The notes below the pieces were generated by a model. That model ran no database searches. It was not told the DNA's origin and saw nothing but the letters and a program-made list of their open reading frames with translations. From the NCBI GenBank assembly GCA_013076295.1, contig RQOL01000855.1, forward strand, positions 1,426,001-1,490,000: a stretch of DNA of 64,000 nt, in the 5' to 3' direction. Positions 1 through 12,032 of the stretch are shown in pieces. The stretch is from Sanderia malayensis. Taxonomy: Eukaryota > Cnidaria > Scyphozoa > Semaeostomeae > Pelagiidae. Position numbers and translations under genes: made by a program. How positions within the stretch are numbered: the stretch's first letter is position 1; every line of letters begins with the position of its first letter.

Positions 1-91
1 AATCCAAGTCTATGCCTGAATGAAATTTCATATCTTTGTAATTGAATACTACTTGTTTTATTATTTAGTTTGATGTTTCAAATGCATCCAG

Positions 92-2928
92 CCTTTTATC
101 AATGTGTGCTTCTACTTTAAAACCAAGATACCATTTATCATGTCACGAAGATTATCACTTTGAAAGACCACCTTATCGGTACGTCATGTGTCAAATGTTA
201 AATGATGCCACTCTTCATCTTTTCAAAATTTATTTTTATTTTGAAAATTGTCAATTCCTTTGTCTCTTCCTAGAAATCATCAAGTTTTGGTCGGAAAGCA
301 AGAACATGTCACTAGATTTATCAGTCTTGCTCCATTCTTGAATAAAGATAATAAAAAGGTGCCATTTTATTTCATGCCAACTGTACCTCATACATACATA
401 CATACTTACATACATACATACATACATACATACCATACATACATACATACATACATACATTCATACATTTTTCGCTAGCCTTTCTTTTCTTGAATTCTCC
501 AATGCCTCTTGATATTTTTCTGAATACTTGCCTCCATATTTTCATTGCAGTACATATATGCGTTCAGTCTTTCTCCGATTTCTCTAATTGATCGACAAGA
601 ATTGGTCAACCAACCCGAAGACACGACAGAATTTCCCTACAAAAAAGCCATCGCTTCACGTGACGAGCAACAAGATTCAAGTCAAGTAAAGCTTTTTCTC
701 TCCTTTCATCTGCTTGTTTTCCCAAATCTTTCTTCCTTTTATTCAACCATTTTGTTTTATTCCAGAAAGATGCTCAACAGTTCTTCTTTGATCAAAAGAA
801 ACTGAACGAATCAAAAAAGCGTAAACATGGTATATGCAATTTTAAAAGCCTCTGATTTACCTTTGATTTTCACTTCTTCGTTTCCATAAGAGCTCTCTCC
901 TACATCTCGGTTTCTCTTGTTGAGAAGCATTCATTTGAAACATCATTTATCATCAGTTAATTATAATTCTCTTTCTTTAGATTTCTCCGGCGCTGACGGG
1001 AAACGAAAACAACCAAAGGGACCACGTATGTAGGCTTTTTTTCGAAAAATCCTTTTTAATGTTTGTTACAAGTTGTTTTGAAACCAACGTTATTCATTTC
1101 TGTTACATCACGTTTTCAGCCGCTCTGACTGGTCCTTGCTGGTTCTGTCTTGGAAGTCCGCAAGTTGAAAAACATCTTGTCATAAGTGTTGGGAATTTGG
1201 TAATAAAATTACCTTAATCTATTGATTTCTTGATTATATGAAAGCTTTATTGTTCATGATGAAATCTGAACGATACTGTATTGTGTATTCTGTTTTGCAG
1301 ACATATCTAGCTTTGGCAAAAGGTGGTCTTACTCCCGACCATGTGCTAATATGTCCAATTCATCATTACAATTCCACCGTTGTTTTACCAGAGGTCAGAA
1401 AATACAATCCTGTTTATTATCGTTTTTATTCATTTCATTGAAGTAGAAATGTTAATCTTTCATGAATGTCAACGACGTTTTAAATAATTTTGAAATTTAA
1501 TTCTTTTTAGGAATCTCTAATGGAACTGGAAAAGTATGTCCTGCTTTTGAAGTTTCTAAGGTTTTTGGCTATTTTACTTTTGCTTATTTATTGTTAGCTG
1601 TTTTTTGTACTTTGGCATTCAGATACAAGCAGAGTTTGCGAAAGATGTTTAAGAAGCAAGGAATGTCTTTGGTTATATTTGAACGCAACTTCTATACACA
1701 ACATCTACAGCTTCAGGTTTGTTCGAATCAGCAGTCACTGCGGCATGAAATTCTATTACTGCATTACTATTACACGTGCTAGCAGAAGGACTTATTCTGA
1801 TCATTGTGTGACGTTTTTTAGGCTGTTCCGATTCCAAAAGATAAGATCGGAGAAGCAAAAGAAAGCTTTATGGCTTACGGACAACTACAAAACCTGGAAC
1901 TGAACGAAATTCCAGAAGAAGAAGATCTTCAGCAGGTTACTTTGATCAAATTCAACCATCAGATAAATTAGTTTCAATGTCAATAATTTTAATGTTCCAG
2001 AGAGGGGGCTTATTAGAGAGGAGGGCTTGTTAGAGAGGGGGCTTAATAGAGATGAGAGTTTATTAGAGATGGGAGCTTATTAGAGAGGAGGATTTATTAG
2101 AGAGGGGGCTTGATAGCGATGGGAGCTTATTAAAGGAGGGCTTTATAGAAAGGGGGCTTAATAGAGATGGGAGCTTATTAGAGAGGGGGCCTTATAGAGA
2201 TGGGAGCTTATTAAAGAGGAGGGCTTATTAGAGAGGGGGCTTAATAGAGATGGGGCTTAATAGAGATGGGAGCTTATTAGAGAGGGGACCTTATAGAGAT
2301 GGGAGCTTATTAGAGAGGGGGCCTTATAGAGATGGGAGCTTATTAAAGAGGAGGGTTTATTAGAGAGGGAGCTTAATAGAGGTGGGGCTTAATAGAGATG
2401 GGAGCTTATTAGAGAGGGGGCCTTATAGAGATGGGAGCTTATTAGAGAGGAGGGCTTATTAGAGATGGGAGCTTATTACAGAGGGGAGCTTATTAGAGAA
2501 GGGGCCTTATAGAGCTTTTACTGTACTCTTCTCACTTCTGATTTTAATTTATCAGATATTATCGGAGACGACACCTTATTTCATGGCCGAATTCGACAAT
2601 GGAGAAAGATTGCTTCATAGAGTGAAATCAAAAATGCCGTTGCAGTTTGGCAGGTAAGTTTGGTTTCAAACCTCGTACCCGATCTCGTGTACGAGGTTTG
2701 ATTCGTTGATATGTTTGTAATGGTACATATTGTATATTTGTGATTTGTGTGAAGATAACACGTTGAAGTATATTTATTTGCTGCAGAGAGGTACTAGCAT
2801 CGCCAGAACTGTTAAATATGCCTGAGAGAGTGGACTGGAAAGCTTGTAAAGTTTCAAAGGACGAGGAGACATCTATGACAGTTAATTTTAGGAAAAAGTT
2901 TTCGCCTTATGATTTTAACCTCATATAG
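92..2928 (+). CDS. CWF19L1: CWF19-like protein 1, C-terminal part (5' end outside window)
   Basis: Twelve exons give one open frame of 352 codons plus stop: 92-178, 274-358, 551-685, 766-829, 981-1025, 1120-1199, 1301-1393, 1511-1533, 1623-1716, 1822-1935, 2556-2653, 2787-2928. The product matches the conserved C-terminal half of CWF19L1: LKPRYH and FERPPYR near the start, then [51 protein letters not shown] and a final SPYDFNLI. These are the CwfJ C1 (HIT-like) and C2 domains. Family members associate with late spliceosome/lariat-debranching machinery in the nucleus. The N-terminal metallophosphatase-like part lies upstream of base 1. Exon 1 starts with one base of a split codon, so it is internal. 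Intron 10 holds a large GGGGCTTAATAGAG repeat. Confidence 0.95.
394..467. repeat. ACAT tetranucleotide microsatellite
   Basis: Run of CATA/ACAT units interrupted only by single changes, in intron 2 of CWF19L1. A similar, longer array lies at 16085-16445. The Tyr/Ile/His/Thr-rich open frames here are artefacts of the repeat. Confidence 0.9.
1995..2518. repeat. GGGGCTTAATAGAG / GGGAGCTTATTAGAG minisatellite
   Basis: About 520 bp of imperfect 17-18-bp units alternating 'agagagggggcttaatag' and 'agagatgggagcttattag', filling most of CWF19L1 intron 10 and ending 'gagcttttactgtac'. The same family recurs at 45735-45840 and, reversed, at 48168-48470. Confidence 0.9.
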
Positions 2929-4081
2929 AAGTTTCCCGTATGCTTTTTTAACTTATTATTTTACATTTTAACTTTTTACATTTAACTTTTGTAAATATGT
3001 TTGCGTCACATGAAGTGGGGCCCCATTCCCCCCTCCCCCCGCACGCGAGGTTGCGATGAGAGGGGCCTTCCAAACTCAACTCCTTGCATTTTTCGAATTT
3101 TCTCTCACCATGAAGGCTTAAACTGGTTTTTTCAAATGCTAAACCTGTTTAAACTGGTTATCTGGCGTTTTGCTTTTGTTTGTCATAAGGTCATGAGCAA
3201 TAACGTGACATATTGACAACACACGTTTTTTAAGATTTGCATGTACACTTTAATAGTAACACCATCACTCTGTTGTGGAGCATCTAGTTTTAACTATTAC
3301 CTGTTTATGTTATTTTTTTATTTGGTTTTTTAAGCATTTTTATGGTTTTTCTCGGCATTATAATAGTAATACAATAACAATGGCTCTTTTCTTGTATCTT
3401 TACAATGTGGAAAGCTGGCTGCTGGTTGGCATCAGATTCAGTGTTGCTTGTTGCGCATTTCAATCAATGGCTGACGCAGTCAATGGCTCGAATCATGTTG
3501 ACACCTTTATTCTGTTTGTTGACACTAAATGAAACCTGAAAAAGATGGAGATCTATGGAATGTTGGATCTTAGGATGGCGGGTTTTTTGAAGTGGAATAA
3601 AGCTTTGTTTATTCACAACAGGTAAATGGACCTTCTGTCTCGCCTTCACTATTTCTTGTTTTAAATTACTCAATATGCCGTGCCTCTTCAGCCAACCTCT
3701 TTTTCAAGCTCAATGGTGAAAGAGAGGCAAGAGGCTTTTCTTTTCAAGTCTGAATGCTTCTCTTTAGGATAGGAGCAGCAATGGGCCCAGATAAAAGGTT
3801 TAATAAAGCACTCGTTTTACATCAAATATTATATTTGTTTTTGCTCTTTTAACCTCTATTATCCCAGCTGCGTGACTGTTAATGGTTATTTTTACAGGCG
3901 GGAGTTTGATCTTCCATGACGGCCTGAGGTTTACCAATTTACCATTGATGTTTATACATGGATAACAATGACGTTGAAGGGGTCTTTAAGGGTTGAAATC
4001 GGATGAAATTGCCCTACCCGCATCAAAAGGTAATTGTAACTACTTGTGTAAACGAATTGTTGCTTCTCTAGTTTTAGAAAA
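2929..4081. other. Intergenic, no gene recognised
   Basis: The stretch between the CWF19L1 stop and the candidate aquaporin first exon contains the 3' UTR of CWF19L1 and short unconserved open frames. A short C-run lies at 3021-3040 (gccccattcccccctccccc). I see no convincing exon pair or RNA gene. Confidence 0.5.
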
Positions 4082-4206
4082 ATGGCGGCTAAAGTTGACG
4101 GTGGAGAAGTTGAGTTGAAGCTGAAAGTTAAAGGAAATGATTTGGTAGAAAGACATGAAAATTATGATGATGATGTTAGTGATGGAAATGTAGCTCAAGA
4201 ATCAAG
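4082..4206 (+). CDS. Candidate remote first coding exon of the first aquaglyceroporin
   Basis: An ATG (atggcggct) opens a 41-codon frame plus two bases, starting MAAKVDGGEVELKLKV and ending in an acidic stretch NYDDDVSDGN, then a good donor (caag|gtgaga). The exon ends in phase 2. The aquaporin exon at 12572 begins with one base that completes the codon, and its frame stays open through the acceptor for ten codons before ATG 12603. Joining them would add about 52 residues of hydrophilic N-terminus to the channel. The intron would be 8.4 kb and contain the BEL element. Alternatively this is the first exon of an unrelated gene or a chance frame. The N-terminal residues themselves match nothing I recognise. 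Confidence 0.45.
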
Positions 4207-4483
4207 GTGAGATAGTTGTAATCATTTTGACTGTATTTTCAGGTGTATTGTCTATGCGTCATTTTCAGCTTGATTGACCAACGTGATCAACAAACTTTTA
4301 CATCGAGCGAAGCGAAGTAACAATTTAATCCTCATTATCAACAGAATAATTTATTGCAATGGCAAGTCGCAATGTAGTACTGAAGACTGTTATTTCTTTT
4401 GATAATTTAAAATAAGTAACAGTCTTGTTTGTTCACTCGCAATATTGCTGGATGCAGCAAGCTGAGCTGATCCCTCTGTTATG

Positions 4484-4817
4484 GAGTTATATCGATGTCA
4501 ACATTGAAAGGTAGGATGCGGAATGCAAAACGACAGTCCAGAATCCGATTTTCCAATTTGGCTAAACAATCAGGGTTGATTGCACACTCAGTTTCATAAT
4601 GCAAACTGCAGTGGGCCGTATCAAATTTAATGCGAAAATACAATCAAATAGTCCAAATCATTATGTCAAAATCCAAACCAAAACTCAAGGCAGACAGCAT
4701 TCAAACGCAAGGCAGACAGCATTCTGATTGTTTTGCCAGCCAAATTGGAAAATCGGATTCTGGACTGCCGTTTTGCATTCCGAATCCTACTTTTCAATTT
4801 TGACATCAATATAACTC
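4484..4817. mobile_element. Foldback/MITE-like inverted repeat
   Basis: Arms of about 90 bp, 4484-4574 and 4724-4817, are inverted copies of each other with few differences; both contain 'cagaatccgattttccaatt' or its complement. The centre carries a short direct repeat of 'caaggcagacagcattc' (4687-4723). No open frame is present. This fits a non-autonomous foldback DNA element. Confidence 0.75.
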
Positions 4818-5744
4818 AATATTCTGTGAACGCGTGGTCGCATCAATAAAGTAAGTTACTATTTAAACTTCACCCTAGTTACCCCCTCCCCTCAATGACT
4901 CCCCAGAAGCAGAAAACCGATTTTGGTCGTTCTCGGAGCTGAAGGGGCTTATTTGTTACCTTGGAGGCCAAATGTGCAAGTTACAAGATGGTGGAGTGGA
5001 TATTCGAGCAAATTTCTTTTGGGACATTTTGGACGCGGACATGTATTCCAATGTTTTCCAGTCTGGCTTTTATACCATTGTTTAATAACAGTTTTCCAGT
5101 CTCAAATGCCCAAAGGTGTTGACACTGTCCTGCTGGTCAATCATCACTCTCTGCTGCTTCTTTGTTGATCTGTTTTTGTATTGCGTTGATCCGATCCGGT
5201 TCAGTTGTGGAAGTACGCAGCAGTAGTAAGTTGTAAACTTTGGAAGGAAACAGTGAAAATTCAGTGAGCAGAAATCTTCTCTGTCATTTGTTCAAGTTAA
5301 GTTGAAGGTTAGCGGTGGTCACTTTTTATCGTATTTGTTGCATTTCATATACGGGCATTCCTTTTTTGATCGAAATAGTTCAGTAGATCATAGATTGCAA
5401 AGCAAAGTTGATGCGTTATCTAGTTTTTTTCCAGTCACCTACACGGAGCATTTGCTGGACGTGAATCTTGTTAAGTTGATCTTTGTTTCACCTTTTTATT
5501 CTAATTGATAATTGATTTGATAAATGAATGATAAATAGTAATAATCGATCTGCGACTGAATTATCTAAGTATATAATTTTGTCCTAAAGTTATTGAGTTT
5601 GGGTTGTTATTATTTCTTTGGATTTTGTTTTGAATATGACTGTTATGGAGTTATCCTAATCAATTTTAGATTACGATTCATGTAACTCTTTCACGATAAT
5701 TGATTAAGGTATAACTCTTTCACGAGATCATGTCATTATAATTG
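4818..5744. other. Intronic or intergenic stretch before the BEL element
   Basis: Contains short open frames without recognisable similarity, including 4923-5168 and 5302-5508. I see no splice-consistent coding exon or RNA gene. Confidence 0.45.
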
Positions 5745-5749
5745 GAATG

Positions 5750-6110
5750 TGTGGGAAATTCCTTGTGCGCACGCGCGGCTAACTGACTCATCGAACTTCT
5801 TACTGTGATGGCCTTCCACATGATCTAATGACTAACCCTTATATTACTAATTATGTTTTGATTGGATAAAATAGAGACATTTGTAACGATCTGATTGGTT
5901 TGTAGTTTAAAGAATATTACTCATTTCCTATTAAGCACGTTGAAATAATTATGAAATTTATGTATTGTTCAGTTGCGTTTTGGAGATAGAATTGAAGTGG
6001 ACATGAGTGTACACTTTTGAAAAAGCTGAATTCTATTGATCAGTGTGTTTCTTCTTGCGAAATTTCTGTTCAAGCTAACAACTAGCAAATCGGAGTTAAG
6101 TTCTCCGACA
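5750..6110 (+). repeat. 5' LTR of BEL/Pao element
   Basis: 361 bp, TG...CA ends, directly preceded by GAATG. By eye I find no difference from the 3' LTR, which suggests a recent insertion or recent gene conversion. Confidence 0.95.
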
Positions 6111-6112
6111 CA

Positions 6113-6130
6113 TGGTCCACCGAGCCGGAT
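6113..6130 (+). other. Primer-binding site of the BEL element
   Basis: Three bases inside the 5' LTR end, 'tggtccaccgagccggat' is complementary to a tRNA 3' end terminating CCA. The complement (ATCCGGCTCG...GACCA) resembles tRNA-Tyr, but the exact tRNA is not certain. Confidence 0.6.
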
Positions 6131-6144
6131 AGTTTGAATTAGAG

Positions 6145-7505
6145 ATGGATGAGTTCGAGAAACTGAAGAAGAAACGTTCCTTGTATAGAAGAAGTGCAAC
6201 GAATTTGGTGAAACGAGTAAGAGAAGTCCTCAGAGACGAACCACGAGATGCGGTTTTATTGAAAAAGTACTTGGTAGAGTTGAAAGAGATCCAAGGCACT
6301 TTAAAGGACTTTGACGAGAGGATTCTTGACTTTATTATCGAGTACGAAGATGAAGACGGCGAGAAAGAGATGGATGATGCGATGGATTACAGAGATAAAA
6401 TTATTGGGGCGATAGTATCGACCGAAAAGCAACTAGAAAAAATTGCAGAAAATGAATCCATAGCTTCAGGCCCTAGAGGACGGCGTGATTCCTTAGAGAG
6501 TATCCAATCAGTGAGGTCAGACGATAGCCAAGGCACAACGATGAAAAAGAAGAACCCAGTAAAGCTCCCCGCGCTTGAATTGAGCAAATTTAGTGGAAAG
6601 ATTCACGAATGGAGTGAGTTTTGGGACAGTTTTTGTAGCGCAGTGAATGATAATGAAAATTGGCCGACGTCGACAAGCTGAAATACCTGAGGGGATTTTT
6701 AGAAGAGCCGGCCCGAAGCGTAATTGCAGGAATCCCGACGACTGACTCATCCTACGAAACCGCAGTGAATCTCCTGAAGAGCCGTTACGCAAATCCAGCT
6801 GTTATTCAACGCGCCCACATCAATCAGCTCTTGAACCTGGCACCGGTTTTCAACGAGAAGAACACCGCAAGGCTGAGATCATTTCATGATCATATCGAGA
6901 CTCATTTCCGCGGACTGGAGGCTCTCGGCGTTGACAAATAACATACTCCAGCATCATTGTTCCGGTTTTAATTGAAAAACTTCCTGAGGGAATTCGGCTG
7001 GGAATGCTCAGAGATGTTGGGAAATCGCACCTCGACTGGAATTTAGAAGAAATGCTCGGATCGCTGTCGAAGGAGTTGGAGATCAGAGAATGTCACGTTC
7101 CATGTTGAGAAACTCCAATGGCCAAGGAAGACCCGAAGATACGAGAAGATCAAGACAGGAGAGCAACCCAGGAAGAACAACAATGGGGACGGCAAATGCT
7201 CTGTTTGCAGGCAAAGAAGAGAAGAAGAGATGTGCATATTGCAGCCAAGAGCATGTGCACGAGGACTGCTCTATCGTAGCAACGGTAGATGATCGTAAGA
7301 GCTTTTAAGGAAAAAGTTTAAATGTTTTATATGCTTGGGAGGGGGGCATAAATCTTTCCAATGCCACTCTAACAAAAAAATGTAATGTTTGCAAGGAAGG
7401 CATCACACCTCTATATGTACTAACCACGCTAACTCGCAGGTCAAGCCAGAGGTTAAGGAATCGCAGCCTAGGCCTAGCGCACCTCCGCTTAATGCAAATG
7501 CAGTT
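6145..7505 (+). pseudogene. BEL/Pao gag remnant
   Basis: Starts at ATG 6145 with a charged helical N-terminus (MDEFEKLKKKRSLYRR), then 'LPALELSKFSG' and 'WSEFWDSF', the conserved gag segment of BEL/Pao elements (DUF1759). The frame changes near 6660, continues with 'YLRGFLEEPARSVI' and 'LLKSRYANP' (6660-6941), then meets stops. Cysteine/histidine zinc-knuckle remnants lie around 7228-7420, again split by a stop and frame changes. It would package element RNA in a cytoplasmic particle; as read here it cannot make a complete protein. Confidence 0.85.
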
Positions 7506-7507
7506 TC

Positions 7508-7996
7508 TTGGTAGGCAGCACTGGCTCTGGTGGTAGAGTAGCTCTACAGACAGCTTTAGCAAAGGTAAATGAGAATACAGGAAGCACAGTGAGAGTATTG
7601 TTTGATACGGGCAGTCATAAGTCCTTTATTACTGCTGAGGCTGTAGCCAAGTTAGGACTGAATTGTTTGAGAAAAGAGACTTTAGGCATTAAAGCATTTG
7701 GACACAGAGAGGTAGATAGAAAAGAGAGAGATGTAGTTGAGTTCACACTTTCCTCCTTGAGAGGAGGAAAGGTTACTACAGTCACTTGTTTTGTTGTGGA
7801 CGAGATTACTAACATTGTTAACGTCCACCCAGAGGATGCCAAGAAGTTTTACAAGCATCTGAAGGATGTTTGGTTTGCAGATTGTTCAAGATATGACAGA
7901 CTGCTTGATATTCAAGTACTGGTTGGCTCAGATTTTCTATGGGAGTTTCAAGAGGGCACCTGTATACGAGGGGGCCAAATGAACCGGCAGCTGTGA
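7508..7996 (+). pseudogene. BEL/Pao pol: retropepsin-type aspartic protease segment
   Basis: Contains the catalytic signature 'VRVLFDTGSHKSFI' followed by 'GLNCLRKETLGIKAFG' and 'DIQVLVGSDFLWEF', the DUF1758 peptidase type found in BEL/Pao polyproteins. Its frame differs from that of the following reverse transcriptase segment, which overlaps from 7939, showing a frame shift between them. Confidence 0.85.
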
Positions 7997-9290
7997 AGAC
8001 AACCCTTGGATGGGTTCTGTCAGGCCCACTTAGCGGTAAGTGTTCAAATTATAATGAGGATGTTGACATCTTTAATTCCAATATTGTTTCAGTTGAACAC
8101 AATGAAGAAAGGAATTTGGGGCTAGAAGTGCATAAGCTGTGGGACTTGGATACTTTGGGAATACGACCTCAGAATGAGGTACATGAAAAGGTTATTGATA
8201 ACATTTCCTTCACAGGTGGCAGATATTCGGTTGGCCTTCCATGGAAGGCAGGACACAAACCTTTACCTTCTAATTATCTCAACAGCTTAGCTAGGTTAAA
8301 AAGCCAGATGAAAAGATTGGAGAAAGAGACAGGGATTCTTGAGAAATACAATGGTATTATTATGGAACAGTTGCAGATGGGCATAATTGAAATGGTACCA
8401 GAACTAGACATGGGCTGAGAAGGTTCTCACTACCTGCCTCACACTGCTGTCATAAGGGATGAAGCTGAGACCACAAAGGTGCGTATAGTTTATGATGCTT
8501 CCTGCAGAGACAGGAAATCTGGAGTCTCTCTGAATGATTGCCTTCATGTGGGTCCTCCCCTCACCCCTCTGATTTTTGACATCTTACTCAGGTTTCAAGA
8601 AGGTAAGGTTGCTTTGGTAGGAGATATTGAGAAGGCTTTTCTCAATATAGAAATCGACTCAGCAGATAGAGATTGTCTGAGATTTCTTTGGTTTGACAAC
8701 GTGATGGCTGATAAGCCAAAAAGTAGTCACATACCGTTTTAACCGAGTTGTATTTGGTGTCAATTCTTCCCCCTTCTTTTGAACGCTGTATTGAAATATC
8801 ACATAGAAACATTCAAGCAGTTAGATCCCCTGTTTGTGAAGCAAGTAGCAAGGAGTTTCTATGTAGATGATTTTGTGGTAAGTGTCAAGGACTCTGATGT
8901 GAGTTTTGTTTTATATGAGAAGGTCAAGAACAGGTTGGAAGAGGGTGGCTTCAAGTTGCGGAAATGGAAAACAAATGATTTCAGATTTTAAGAACAGGAT
9001 AAATGAAGGAGAAAAGCATGATAATTCAGGTACGGAGTTACAAAAAAAGCAGTCAGAAGAGTCATATGCAAAGGAAAGCTTTGGGTCCAGCGAAAAAGGG
9101 AAAAACAAAAGTTTTAGGTCTTAACTGGGACAGTCAGCAAGATTCCCTAGAATTTGAACTGGCCAAAGTAGCAGTTAGCGATATGCCTCAGGAGTTATCA
9201 AAACGGGGTATTTTGAGTAATCTGCTAATTGATTTTTTGATCCAACAGGTATTGTTAGCCCTCTCTGTGTGAAAGCAAAGATTTATCTTC
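7939..9290 (+). pseudogene. BEL/Pao pol: reverse transcriptase segment (interrupted)
   Basis: Begins 'TTLGWVLSGPLSGK', a BEL/Pao protease-RT linker hallmark, followed by 'YSVGLPWK' and finger/palm pieces ('[10 protein letters not shown]', '[14 protein letters not shown]'). The catalytic motif is 'FYVDDFVVS' (YVDD) near 8860-8890. In-frame stops at about 8416, 8740 and 8989 and further frame changes after 9000 divide the domain. Most pieces share one reading frame, so the ancestor probably had a single long ORF. Confidence 0.88.
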
Positions 9291-9297
9291 CAGGAGT

Positions 9298-9735
9298 TTG
9301 TGCAAGCAGAATCTTGGATGGGATGATCCAGTTCCAGAGGAACAACAACGTAGATGGGAAGCATGGGTGTCTGAATTGAATGAAGTAAAGTCTATAACGA
9401 TCCCAAGGTTCATGTTCTACGAGGGAGAAGGGAGTAGGATGTTGGATTGCCATTGCATGGGTTTGGAGATGCCAGTCAAAAAGGATATTGTGCAGCAATT
9501 TTACTTGGGTGTACAAGACCAACTCAGGTATATTTACATAAGTTACTATGCTCAAAAAGTAGAGTAGCACCCTTGAGCAGTTGACTATCCCTAGGTTGGA
9601 GCTTTTATCAGCTAGGATCTTAGCGACATTAATGAGCAATGTGAAGAATGCCTTGAGTGAGCAAGTTACAATTAACAAGGTTAGGTTCTGGCTAGATAGC
9701 AAAACTGCACTCTACTGGATCAATAATCAAGGAGA
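9298..9735 (+). pseudogene. BEL/Pao pol: connection and RNase H remnant
   Basis: Pieces such as 'IPRFMFYEG' and, after a frame change, 'VRFWLDSKTALYWI' (about 9680-9720) match the region downstream of RT, including the RNase H D-S-x-x-A segment. A frame break near 9735 separates it from the integrase ORF. Confidence 0.75.
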
Positions 9736-10551
9736 GTGAAACAGTGGGTGCAGTTTAGGGTGGCAGAAATACTTCAACAATCGGAGAAGGACCAATGGGG
9801 ACATGTAGCTGGATTGTCCAACCCAGCAGACTTGGGCTCAAGAGGCACAACTGCAAGTCAACTCGTCCACAGTGAGCTATGGTGGAGAGGACCTGCTTGG
9901 CTGAGAGAGGGTGAGGAAAGTTGGCCTCAGAAACTAAGATTAGAAGACACGGCGGACATAGCTGTGGAGCGGAAGAAAACTGTTGTGGCAAACATGATTG
10001 CCGAAGAGGAAGAAGGGCTGAGTCAGGTAATAGATGCAAGTAGATTTAACAATCTAAATACACTGCTCAGGGTAACTGCCTTAACATATAGGTTCATTGA
10101 CAACTTGAAAGCTAAGAAGGCAAAACAAGAAAATAAGGTCAACAACTTGGAAGTGAATGATATGAAGAGAGCAGAATTGTACTGGATAAGAGAAGCTCAG
10201 AAACAGCTGACTAGGGAGGAGCACTACAAGAAAACAAAGGAGAGTCTAGGAATAGAAGAGAGAGAGGGAACTCTTAAGTGCAAAGGGAGGTTGGAGCATT
10301 CGGATTTAGACATAGAAGCGAGGTTTCCGATTATACTGCCAAAGAACCACAAGTTCACTGATCTAATTGTTGTAAATAGTCACCTCAAGACGCATCACGG
10401 AGGTGTGAAGACTACTTTAGCCGAAGTGAGAACAAAGTTCTGGATTGTAAAAGGTAGGCAGTACGTTAAGAAATTGCTCAGAGGGTGTTTTATTTGCAAG
10501 AAATTTGAAGGAAAGGCGTATCGACCTGGCCAGACTTCCGCATTAACCTGA
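9736..10551 (+). pseudogene. BEL/Pao pol: linker and integrase zinc-binding region
   Basis: A 271-codon open stretch. 'WGHVAGLSNPADLGSRG' is the conserved BEL/Pao motif after RNase H. 'NSHLKTHHGG', 'TKFWIVKGRQYVKKLL' and 'CFICKKFEG' form the H2C2 integrase zinc finger. The frame stops at 10551, within the junction to the catalytic core. Confidence 0.88.
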
Positions 10552-11655
10552 GTTTAGAGTGACACAGGCGTTGCCATTCAGTAGAGTAGGGGTTGATTTC
10601 GCTGGCCCGTTTTTTGTGAAGCAGACATCAAGTGAAATGTCCAAAGCATATCTTGCTTTATTCTCTTGCTGCGTAACAAGGGCATTGCATTTGGAGTTGG
10701 TATCTGATCTTAACGCTAGCACCTTATCAATTGCTTAAGACGATTCTGTGCCCGCAGAGGCACACCACATCTTATCGTTTCAGATAATGCCAAAACCTTC
10801 AAGGCCACAGCAAATTCACTCAAGGAAGTGTCAAAGGAGTCAAGGGTACAAGAATTTCTACTGTCCAGACGCATTCAGTGGAAGTTCAACTTGGAAAGAA
10901 GTCCATGGTGGGGAGGATTTTTTGAGCGAATGGTGCAATCGGTGAAAAGATGCGCAAGGAAGGTGTTAGGTAACGCTAAATTAACTTTTGATGAACTAAA
11001 CACTGTGTTATCAGAGATTGAGAATACTCTTAATTCCAGGCCCTTGACCTACAGTTACGATGAGATTGAAGGTCAAGTCTTGACACCTTCACACTTGATG
11101 TTCGGACATCGATTATCCACACTGTCAGAAGGCATTGAGATTGGTGAAAGTGATGACGAGGAAGATTACGCCGGTAATTCTAATACGGTAAACAGTCGAT
11201 TCTTATATCTTACCAGGAAATTAACGCACTTTTGGAACAGGTGGAGAAAGGAATACCTTGTAGACCTACGCGAGAGACATCGACAAAAGAAAAATCAACC
11301 GAGTTCAGTTTCGGTAGGTGACATTGTCCTTATCTACGAGGACAATACGAAGAGAGGATTGTGGAAAACAGGAATCGTGGAGGCGCTGATCAAGGGAACA
11401 GATGGAGTGGTAAGAGGGGCGAAGGTTAGAAAACCAGGCAAGGGTAAGCCTGATGTATTGAATCGTCCTATTCAGAAGCTTTACCCATTAGAAGTAGAGA
11501 GTAGTCAGCGTAATTCGAACGAAAACAGTGGAAGTGTGTCTAGTGATAGAAATCAGAACGAGTTGCAAGGTCACCAGGATCAGAGCCGCCGACCTACTCG
11601 AGCTGCAGCGCGAGACGCGCGCGCTAAGACCCAAGCGCTTCTTGACTCCCTTTGA
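10552..11655 (+). pseudogene. BEL/Pao pol: integrase core and C-terminal domain
   Basis: The first part of the DDE core (10552-10830) is split over frames. From 10828 a long frame gives 'SPWWGGFFERMVQSVK', 'NSRPLTY', 'LTPSHLMFGHRL', 'FWNRWRKEYLVDLRERH', and 'VGDIVLIYEDN', the integrase core end plus the DUF5641 C-terminal domain of BEL/Pao. The stop falls 17 bp before the 3' LTR, with the purine tract between them. Confidence 0.88.
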
Positions 11656-11658
11656 GTC

Positions 11659-11671
11659 AAGGAGGGGGGAA
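11659..11671 (+). other. Polypurine tract
   Basis: Purine run 'aaggaggggggaa' directly before the 3' LTR, the expected plus-strand primer for LTR retrotransposon reverse transcription. Confidence 0.8.
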
Positions 11672-12032
11672 TGTGGGAAATTCCTTGTGCGCACGCGCGG
11701 CTAACTGACTCATCGAACTTCTTACTGTGATGGCCTTCCACATGATCTAATGACTAACCCTTATATTACTAATTATGTTTTGATTGGATAAAATAGAGAC
11801 ATTTGTAACGATCTGATTGGTTTGTAGTTTAAAGAATATTACTCATTTCCTATTAAGCACGTTGAAATAATTATGAAATTTATGTATTGTTCAGTTGCGT
11901 TTTGGAGATAGAATTGAAGTGGACATGAGTGTACACTTTTGAAAAAGCTGAATTCTATTGATCAGTGTGTTTCTTCTTGCGAAATTTCTGTTCAAGCTAA
12001 CAACTAGCAAATCGGAGTTAAGTTCTCCGACA
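11672..12032 (+). repeat. 3' LTR of BEL/Pao element
   Basis: 361 bp, no difference from the 5' LTR found by eye, followed by target duplication GAATG. Confidence 0.95.

Noticed and set aside
3001..3532. Short open frames after CWF19L1
   Set aside because: No splice partners, no recognisable domains, and biased composition; likely 3' UTR or intergenic sequence.
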